Source of the DNA: Candidatus Woesearchaeota archaeon
GTDB lineage: Archaea; Nanobdellota; Nanobdellia; Woesearchaeales; JAFGPW01
NCBI GenBank assembly: GCA_016935985.1
Contig: JAFGPW010000002.1
Location: 1 to 64,000 of the forward strand
Direction: 5' to 3'
DNA length: 64,000 bases
Shown here: positions 58,568-64,000 of the stretch, piece after piece
Layout: every line of letters begins with the position of its first letter
How positions within the stretch are numbered: position 1 is the first letter of the stretch
Notes under the pieces: generated by a model
What the model saw: the letters and a program-made list of their open reading frames with translations, nothing else
The model's database searches: none
Told to the model about the DNA's origin: nothing
Program-made: the position numbers and the translations under genes

Positions 58568-60541
58568 TCAGACCTGCACGCCGTCCCTGATCCCGAGGCT
58601 GTCCTCATACCGCTCCCTGATCGGCGCCACCACGTTCGTCCCGAACTCCTTCACCTGCTGGGCAGACCTGCCGACGAAGTCGGAAGCGGTCATGGCCCGG
58701 ACCCGGTCGATCTCCTGAGGGAGGAACATCGCCTTGGTGTCGGCGAGGAGCTCGAGCGCCTGGTTCGGCTTCCCCTTCTTCATCATCTCCCAGGCGGTCA
58801 TCGAGACCTCGCGCACGTACTCATGCACCGCCCTGCCGTCGACGCCCCGGTTGATCGCCATCATCATCAGCTCCTCCGCCTTCAGGAATGGCAGGTACCT
58901 CGCGAGGTTCTGCTTCACCATCTCCGTATGGATCGTGAATCCCGTCTGCTCGTCGGTGTCGCCGGAGAAGATCGAGAGACCGAGCTCGAGGAGCGAGTCT
59001 GCCGCGAGGAACGCGTAGTCCTGCTCGGCGCCGTGGGCATACAGGCCGATGAGCGAGCGCGCGAGGCCGCAGGTGCGCTCCGCCTTCATCGGGTTCTTCT
59101 TGAAGGGCATCGCGCTCGAGCCGACCTGCTTCTTGCCGAACGGCTCGTTGATCTCGAGGTCGTGCTGGCCGAGCCGCAGGTCGTGCCCGGCCTTCGCCGA
59201 CGACGCGGCGATGCCCATGAGGAGGGAGCCGATGTACTGCGTCTTCAGGGCCGACGAGACGACCGTGCCCGCAGGGATCCTCAGTTTCAGCGCATGCTCG
59301 ACCTCATCGAGCGCGAGCGCGTACTGGTAGGCCAGCAGGTCGAGACGCTTCCCCCACGTCGTCGCCTGGGCGACCTGGTAGTGCGTATATCCGGCGCAAG
59401 GGAGGTCCTTGTATCTCTCGGCATGGTCGTGCATCCGCGTGATGACCGCCGCCGTCTTCTGGGCGATGAGCTCGAGCGCCGAGCGCTCGACGGTCCCCTT
59501 CTGCAGCACCGGCCCGGTCCTGGTGTCACCCACGATGGAGTTCGGGTCCAGGTAGATGTTCTCCGGCGCCGCGTCGAGCAGCACGTCGATCGCGTAGAAC
59601 GCCTCGGGAAGCAGCAGCCGGCGCTCGCTCGAATCGTCGAGCGTCCGCTCCATCCACTGCACGGATGCCATGGTCGCAGCGCTCCGCGCGATATCCTTCA
59701 CGCGCCTGACGAGGTCGAGCTGCTCATTCTCGAGCAGGGCGACCCCCTTGACCGCCTCAGCGACCGTCGCGAGGCTCGCGAGCACCTGGAGATCGACGAT
59801 GCGCGGATAGGTCTGGCCGGTGAGCGCATAACTCTCTGGATAGCCGAGCCTTCGGCTCAGCCTGTCGTCGAGGGTGAGGACCTGCGCGTGGTCGCCGCCG
59901 AAGAGGGCGAGGTACGACGCCTGGGTGCCGGTGGTGCCTTTCGCGCTCCGGCTCCTGAGCGCCTCCATCCTGTGGTAGACCTCATCCTGGGCGAGCTCGA
60001 TGTCGGAAGATACGATTGGTGATATCCTCTTGCCCATCTTCTTCCCGAAGCGTTCGTTGACCGCCACATAGAGGTTCTCCAGCTTCTGGTAGACCAGCCG
60101 CAGCCCTCGGCTCATCGCCATGATCTCCTGGTTGTCGGTGACCAGGCACGAGGTGCCGCCCGCATGGATCTTGGCGCTCGCTCCCGGCCGTAGCCGTTCC
60201 ACCTGCTCCTTGAACTCGGCGAGGTAGGCGTTGGTGTCGTGCTTCATCTGGCGCTCGAGCTCGGCCGCCCGCCTGTAGTCGATGACCTTCTCCACCTTCC
60301 TGACCGCCTCGAGGTCCTCGGCCGTGATGCCAGGGAGCCCCAGTTCGAAGAGGGTCTCGAGATGCGCGACCCACACGTGCCGCCAGCCGAGGTATTTCGC
60401 CTCGTCCGACCAGACCTCCTTCATCGCGTCAGACGCCTTGAACCTGAAATTCTCCTCCTCATCGAGAGGGAAGAGCCCCTTCATCTGCTTGCTCGGATAC
60501 CTGCCGTAGAGGACGTTGATCGGGCTGTATGTTCCTGCCAT
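58568..60541 (-). CDS. purB: Mosaic adenylosuccinate lyase family protein (internally rearranged)
   Basis: 657 aa against about 430-480 normally. Family motifs appear in an unusual order: HAGGTSCLVTDN (126), GTTGTQASYLALFGGD (202), TGQTYPRIVDLQVL (about 242), SVQWMERTLDDSSERR (294), then a second block with GYTHYQVAQATTWGKR (384) and the lyase signature GSSAMPFKKNPMKAERT (474). In ordinary lyases THYQ precedes GTTGTQ, and SVQWFERTLDDS follows GSSAMP. It looks like two copies, each having lost what the other keeps. ATG 60541 preferred (GGTGGGGTGG upstream, box A about 60584-60595). Purine biosynthesis is the expected role. Confidence 0.85.
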   Translation of the reverse strand: MAGTYSPINVLYGRYPSKQMKGLFPLDEEENFRFKASDAMKEVWSDEAKYLGWRHVWVAHLETLFELGLPGITAEDLEAVRKVEKVIDYRRAAELERQMKHDTNAYLAEFKEQVERLRPGASAKIHAGGTSCLVTDNQEIMAMSRGLRLVYQKLENLYVAVNERFGKKMGKRISPIVSSDIELAQDEVYHRMEALRSRSAKGTTGTQASYLALFGGDHAQVLTLDDRLSRRLGYPESYALTGQTYPRIVDLQVLASLATVAEAVKGVALLENEQLDLVRRVKDIARSAATMASVQWMERTLDDSSERRLLLPEAFYAIDVLLDAAPENIYLDPNSIVGDTRTGPVLQKGTVERSALELIAQKTAAVITRMHDHAERYKDLPCAGYTHYQVAQATTWGKRLDLLAYQYALALDEVEHALKLRIPAGTVVSSALKTQYIGSLLMGIAASSAKAGHDLRLGQHDLEINEPFGKKQVGSSAMPFKKNPMKAERTCGLARSLIGLYAHGAEQDYAFLAADSLLELGLSIFSGDTDEQTGFTIHTEMVKQNLARYLPFLKAEELMMMAINRGVDGRAVHEYVREVSMTAWEMMKKGKPNQALELLADTKAMFLPQEIDRVRAMTASDFVGRSAQQVKEFGTNVVAPIRERYEDSLGIRDGVQV

Positions 60542-60658
60542 CATGGACCACCCCACCTGTGGTCCGGCAGTGCCGTCACCGTTATTTATATTTTTCCATC
60601 GCATAATGGTGACAACCCACCCAAACCTTTAAATGGAGGCATGCCCGGAGCGCTCAGC

Positions 60659-61132
60659 ATGCGCCTCCAGCTCAGGAAGGGCTTAGGCTTCGGCCTCACG
60701 TCAGGCATCATCACCACGCTCGGCCTCATCGTCGGGCTCGAGGCAGGCACCGGCTCGCGCACCGTCGTCCTCGGCGGCATCCTCGTGATAGCTGTCGCGG
60801 ACGCGCTCTCCGACGCGCTCGGCATCCACATCTCCGAGGAGGCGGAGAACCGCCATACCGTGGCCGAGGTCTGGGAGGCGACGCTCGCCACGCTCCTCTC
60901 GAAATTCTTCGTCGCGCTCACCTTCGCGGTCCCGGTCTGGCTGCTCGCTGACGGGACGGCGATCCTCGCGAGCGTGGTCTGGGGCCTTTTCCTCATGACT
61001 GTCATTAACTGGTATGTCGCGATGAAGGGGAAGGAGGCGCCGTGGAAGGTGATCGGCGAGCACCTGCTGATCGCAGTCCTCGTTATCGCGGTGACGTATG
61101 CCATCGGCAGCTGGGTGGCGACCCTTGGCTAG
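60659..61132 (+). CDS. VIT/CCC1-like membrane protein
   Basis: 157 aa. KGLGFGLTSGIITTLGLIVG, ADALSDALGIHISEEAE and four to five membrane helices match the vacuolar-iron-transporter-like family, which moves iron or manganese. It lacks the long cytoplasmic metal-binding domain of full-length CCC1. ATG 60659 is about 30 nt after box A CCTTTAAATG; an upstream ATG at 60641 would precede the start site. The next gene overlaps by 8 nt. Confidence 0.82.
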   Translation: MRLQLRKGLGFGLTSGIITTLGLIVGLEAGTGSRTVVLGGILVIAVADALSDALGIHISEEAENRHTVAEVWEATLATLLSKFFVALTFAVPVWLLADGTAILASVVWGLFLMTVINWYVAMKGKEAPWKVIGEHLLIAVLVIAVTYAIGSWVATLG

Positions 61133-61928
61133 CGCGCGCTTCATCGGCATCGACCTCGCCTGGTCGACGAGGAACGGCACCGGCGTCGCGGCGCTGGCAG
61201 GGGACGCGCGTTCTGTCCGGCTCATCGCGTCGGATGTCGTCATGACGGACGACGAGATCCTCTCGTTCGTCGAGGAGCACCGCGGCGGCGGGGCCTGCCA
61301 TGTGGCGGTCGACGCGCCGCTGCTCGTCCCGAACCGGACCGGAAGGCGCATCGCCGAGGTGAAGGTGGGCGAGCTCTTCAGGCACCACCACGCCGGCGCG
61401 CACCCGGCGAACCGCGAGCGGCTGACGCAGTGGACCGGCAGCGTCAGGGGCGAGGTGATCGCCCAGCGGCTCGTGGAGGCCGGCTTCGCCCACGACCCCT
61501 ACCTACAGAGACACGATCCCGGAAGCAAGGTCTTCGAGGTCTACCCGCACCCGTCGATGGTGGTGCTCTTCGGGCTGCCGCGCATCCTCCAGTACAAGGC
61601 GAAGCCCAAGCGCGACTACGCCTCCCGGTACCGGGAATTCGGGAGATACCAGAAGCATCTTGCAGCGCTCAGACGGTCAACTCCCTCTCTCGTCCTTCCC
61701 GACACTATCATCAACAAAAAAGTTGAAGGGATGAAGGGAAGGGCGCTGAAGCGCTACGAGGACCTGCTCGATGCCGTCTTCTGCGCCTACATCGCCTGCT
61801 ATGCCTGGGCGCATCCCGAACGCTGCGCCGTGCTCGGGAACCTGCGCGAGGGATACATCATGACGCCGGTGTTCGGGAAGAAGGGGGAAAGAGAAGAAAA
61901 AGGAAGAGGAACAAGGAAGGGGCGCTGA
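61125..61928 (+). CDS. DUF429 (RNase H-fold) protein
   Basis: 267 aa from TTG 61125 (LASARFIGIDLAWS). N-terminal FIGIDLAWSTRNGTGVAAL, VAVDAPLLVPN, then YPHPSMVVLFGLP, KPKRDYASRYREF and LLDAVFCAYIACYAWAHP, all DUF429 hallmarks with acidic residues at RNase H-like positions. A nuclease role is predicted for the family, not shown. An ATG at 61098 would give 9 extra residues but overlaps the VIT gene more. The last 20 residues are a Lys/Glu/Arg tail. Confidence 0.82.
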   Translation: MASARFIGIDLAWSTRNGTGVAALAGDARSVRLIASDVVMTDDEILSFVEEHRGGGACHVAVDAPLLVPNRTGRRIAEVKVGELFRHHHAGAHPANRERLTQWTGSVRGEVIAQRLVEAGFAHDPYLQRHDPGSKVFEVYPHPSMVVLFGLPRILQYKAKPKRDYASRYREFGRYQKHLAALRRSTPSLVLPDTIINKKVEGMKGRALKRYEDLLDAVFCAYIACYAWAHPERCAVLGNLREGYIMTPVFGKKGEREEKGRGTRKGR

Positions 61929-61931
61929 GGC

Positions 61932-62663
61932 TCACTTCCATATCCAGCCGAAGAGCCCCTTGGAGCCTTTCTCCTTCCCGGCGAGCTCGCCGAGCCGGTC
62001 CTGCTCCTGCTCCATCGCCTGCAGCTGCTCCTGGAACATACTCTTCACCGCAGGGTCGCAGTCGGTGCAGCTGTCGCGTAGCCGCTCGAGCTCCTGGATG
62101 CGCTCGCGGTTCTGCCCGACCTGCCGCTCGAGCTCGCCTGCCGCCTCGGCGTCGCCGCCGGCGAAGAGCCGTGCGAACGCGCTGCGCGTCTCGATCCGCT
62201 CCTCGGCGCGTATCGTCGCCTGGACGGAATTGTTGAACTCCTTCGCGATCGCGCTCACCTGGGGGCCGATGCCGCCCATGTGCTCGCCGAGCGCGAGCAT
62301 CGCATGCACCGCGATGCGGACCTCGTTCTGGTTCTGATGCGCCGCTTGGATCTTCGCTCCCTCGCCGACGGTCTCCTGGGCCATCTCCTGGCGCTTCTCC
62401 TGGAGCATCTCGCGGATCTGCTCCATGTCCTGGGCTTTGACCGTCTGGCCTTCGCCTGCCTCGGCCCCCGCCTGGCCTTGCCCTTCGCCTCCGGCGCTTA
62501 TCAGCATCGGTTCCTGCTGTCCCGTGTCGTCGGGCTGGCCTGCGTCCTCAGGCTGGCCGGTGTCGTCCGCCTGTCCGCCGGTCCCCTGGCCTCCCTGCCC
62601 CTGCGCGAGCGCGATGCCGCAGAAGAGCAATCCGATGATCATCATTAGGATAGCTTTCCTCAT
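61932..62663 (-). CDS. Secreted Gln/Gly-rich coiled-coil protein
   Basis: 243 aa from ATG 62663 (MRKAILMMIIGLLF), with GAGGTG upstream. Signal peptide, a Gly/Gln/Asp low-complexity stretch (QGQGGQGTGGQADDTGQPED), then helical charged sequence: VRIAVHAMLALGEHMGGIGP, EFNNSVQATIRAEERIETRS and KSMFQEQLQAMEQEQDRLGE, ending GLFGWIWK. I recall similar proteins in other archaea, of unknown role. Box A ATATTTAAATATG (about 62719-62731). Divergent from another signal-peptide coiled-coil protein. Confidence 0.75.
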   Translation of the reverse strand: MRKAILMMIIGLLFCGIALAQGQGGQGTGGQADDTGQPEDAGQPDDTGQQEPMLISAGGEGQGQAGAEAGEGQTVKAQDMEQIREMLQEKRQEMAQETVGEGAKIQAAHQNQNEVRIAVHAMLALGEHMGGIGPQVSAIAKEFNNSVQATIRAEERIETRSAFARLFAGGDAEAAGELERQVGQNRERIQELERLRDSCTDCDPAVKSMFQEQLQAMEQEQDRLGELAGKEKGSKGLFGWIWK

Positions 62664-62812
62664 CGTGTACACCTCATGTTCGAAAAAATTGATTGCCATT
62701 GACTATCCTAGCAATCATCATATTTAAATATTCTTTATCTTTCGGAAAGGATGACGCCTGCCGCCTTTTCGACCGAAACCTTTATTACCTCCTCTCTCCG
62801 TTTTCTCTTCCT
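62664..62812. promoter_or_regulatory. Divergent promoter region of two secreted coiled-coil proteins
   Basis: Minus box A ATATTTAAATATG at about 62719-62731; plus box A CCTTTATTACC at about 62779-62789, about 27 nt before ATG 62813. Confidence 0.55.
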
Positions 62813-63562
62813 ATGGGACGCATCATGCCCCTCATGCTCGCGGTCCTCCTCCTGGCGGGGTCAGCGTCAGCCCTCACTCTCTCGGTCAACCAGACGCGCG
62901 TCTACTACCCGAGCCCCCAGGAGCTGACCATCGACCTGGGCAAGGGGATCCTCGCCTGGGAGGACGTCGTGCTCGATGTCACCGTCGAGGGGCAGGCGAC
63001 CTTTTCCGACGGCACGAAGGAGCGCACCTACGAGTTCGAGAACCTCTCCAAGAACATCCTGCTCAAGGAGGTCATCATCCTGCGCGACTTCACCGGCCTC
63101 GAGCAGCAAGTGAACATCTCCGGCGAGGTGCGCTACACCGCCCTCTACCCGCTCGGCTTCTCCAAGGACGAGATTAGCAGGGACACCACCGAGTTCCTCG
63201 GCATCTGGGCCGACCGGGCGGCGTGCCAGGACCAGCTCAGCCAGTGCGAGTCCGCGGAGCGGCTGCTCGAGGACCAGAACGACGAGCTGAAGGCCAAGAT
63301 CGACGGGCTCGAGACGAGGCTCGGCTCGGTCGAGAGCGAGAAGGCATCGCTGCAGCTCATGCTCGACAACCAGACGCTCGCCATCCAGCGGCTCGAGGCG
63401 CGGCCGCCGGAGAAGACCAACTCGTGGTGGCTCTTCATCATTTCACTCTGCGCCCTCATCCTCGTCGTCCTCTTCGGGCTCGCGTACGTCAAGGCGCTCA
63501 AGCTCAAGATCGCGTTCTTCAAGGAGAGCAAGCATATCGACAGGCTCGAGGGGAAGAAATAG
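62813..63562 (+). CDS. Secreted/anchored coiled-coil protein
   Basis: 249 aa. Signal peptide (MPLMLAVLLLAGSASA), a beta-rich domain (about 25-120: SVNQTRVYYPSPQELTID, LDVTVEGQATFSDGTKERTY), then a long coiled coil (RLLEDQNDELKAKIDGLETR ... LMLDNQTLAIQRLEAR), one membrane helix (WWLFIISLCALILVVLFGLA) and a basic cytoplasmic tail (KLKIAFFKESKHIDRLEGKK). No family recognised; a surface stalk anchored by the C-terminal helix is a fair reading. Confidence 0.75.
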   Translation: MGRIMPLMLAVLLLAGSASALTLSVNQTRVYYPSPQELTIDLGKGILAWEDVVLDVTVEGQATFSDGTKERTYEFENLSKNILLKEVIILRDFTGLEQQVNISGEVRYTALYPLGFSKDEISRDTTEFLGIWADRAACQDQLSQCESAERLLEDQNDELKAKIDGLETRLGSVESEKASLQLMLDNQTLAIQRLEARPPEKTNSWWLFIISLCALILVVLFGLAYVKALKLKIAFFKESKHIDRLEGKK

Positions 63563-63633
63563 CCTCAGGCATCCCTCCGATCATCCGTCCCTTCTCCACA
63601 AGCTTTTTATTCCCTCCGGCACTCCAGCGTGCC

Positions 63634-64000
63634 ATGCCGGACCTGCGGACCTTCAGGAAGGCGGTGTACGCACACTACACGAAGGAAGGCAGGACGCTCC
63701 CCTGGCGCTCCCGCCCCACTCCCTACAACGTCTTCGTCTCAGAGGTCATGCTCCAGCAGACCCCTGTCGACCGCGTCATCCCCAAGTTCCGGGAGTTCGT
63801 ACGGGCGTTCCCCTCGTTCCGGGCGCTCGCCGCGGCGCCTGCAGCTGATGTCATCAGGGCATGGTCAGGCCTCGGCTACAACCGCCGCGCGCTCGCGCTC
63901 CATCGTGCGGCGAAGGCCATCGCCTCGGACCACGGAGGCGGGATCCCCCGCTCCGCCGAGGCGCTCGAGGCGCTCCCAGGGATCGGCCCTGCCACCGCGC
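63634..64000 (+). CDS. mutY: MutY-like A/G-specific adenine glycosylase, 5' part
   Basis: First 122 codons before the window ends. MPDLRTFRKAVYAHYTKEGR, LPWRSRPTPYNVFVSEVMLQQ and QTPVDRVIPKFREF match the MutY N-terminus (LPWR..tPYxv..SE.MLQQT). The GLGYNRRALALHRAAKAIA helix precedes the HhH LEALPGIGPATA. Removes adenine opposite 8-oxoguanine. Box A CTTTTTATTCC at about 63602-63612 precedes ATG 63634. The C-terminal iron-sulfur domain lies beyond the window. Confidence 0.9.
   Translation, partial: MPDLRTFRKAVYAHYTKEGRTLPWRSRPTPYNVFVSEVMLQQTPVDRVIPKFREFVRAFPSFRALAAAPAADVIRAWSGLGYNRRALALHRAAKAIASDHGGGIPRSAEALEALPGIGPATA

Overview
The window is a 64 kb piece of a high-GC archaeal chromosome. The archaeal assignment rests on several points. 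Most genes have a box A (TATA-like) promoter about 25 nt upstream of the start, and many appear leaderless. A tRNA-Arg carries an intron at the canonical 37/38 position. Archaeal family members include Alba, AbrB-PhoU, type II methionine aminopeptidase, archaeal-type AspRS, an AsnRS-related asparagine synthetase, PEF-type C-terminal sorting signals and a PGF-pre-PGF-like surface domain. Bacterial imports are many: GyrB, a sigma-70 factor, Lgt-like and lipobox proteins, a GH17 lipoprotein, FlgD/Por-type C-terminal tails, CFA synthase and part of a bacterial AsnA. This suits an uncultivated archaeon, possibly a DPANN-type lineage, but I cannot name it from sequence alone.

Layout. 0-9.4 kb: Ldh2-type dehydrogenase, an AT-rich orphan, gyrB, a small acidic protein, an AbrB-PhoU regulator, map, a glutaredoxin/CoA-binding pair, a possible structured RNA, and a membrane spermidine-synthase-like protein. 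9.4-17 kb, mostly minus strand: a five-gene run (Cys-rich CCG subunit, FAD glycolate/lactate oxidase, 4Fe-4S subunit, Lgt-like protein, AmrS radical SAM enzyme), then a thioredoxin-CcdA fusion and a protein with three thioredoxin folds. 17-18.3 kb: agmatinase-type hydrolase and Alba. 18.3-23.5 kb: six consecutive secreted proteins with near-identical PEF-type C-termini, with a stand-alone sigma region-4.2 ORF among them and a full sigma-70 gene just after. 23.5-31 kb: tRNA-Arg with a duplicated 3' end, tRNA-Ala, membrane and metabolic genes, FolC and two NUDIX enzymes.

31.3-37.8 kb: a three-gene surface operon (cohesin-type protein, then two paralogous dockerin-like proteins with T9SS/FlgD-like tails). 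37.8-43.9 kb: PH-domain, CYTH, HTH/ACT and AlaE-like genes, then an asparagine synthetase/amidohydrolase/HIT group. 43.8-52.5 kb, all minus: a decayed AbrB gene, two related lipoproteins (one GH17), and a tightly coupled seven-gene operon starting with aspS and containing a methyltransferase, PLP enzyme, PhnP-like hydrolase, a frameshifted OB-fold gene, a CFA-synthase homologue and an unknown protein. 52.7-64 kb: a chimeric AsnA/TIM-barrel gene, NUDIX, HAD phosphatase, superoxide dismutase, MazG-like, NDH-2-like, DoxX, an unusual mosaic adenylosuccinate lyase, VIT-like, DUF429, two secreted coiled-coil proteins, and a MutY-like glycosylase cut by the window end.

Themes. Extracytoplasmic disulfide and lipoprotein biogenesis (DsbD-like, triple thioredoxin, Lgt, AmrS) sits beside a large set of secreted or surface proteins. 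Aspartate/asparagine activation appears three times (AsnRS-like synthetase, AspRS, AsnA remnant). The strongest candidates for something undescribed are the sigma-70 plus detached region 4.2 inside the PEF-protein array, the cohesin/dockerin-like surface operon, and the AspRS-headed operon.
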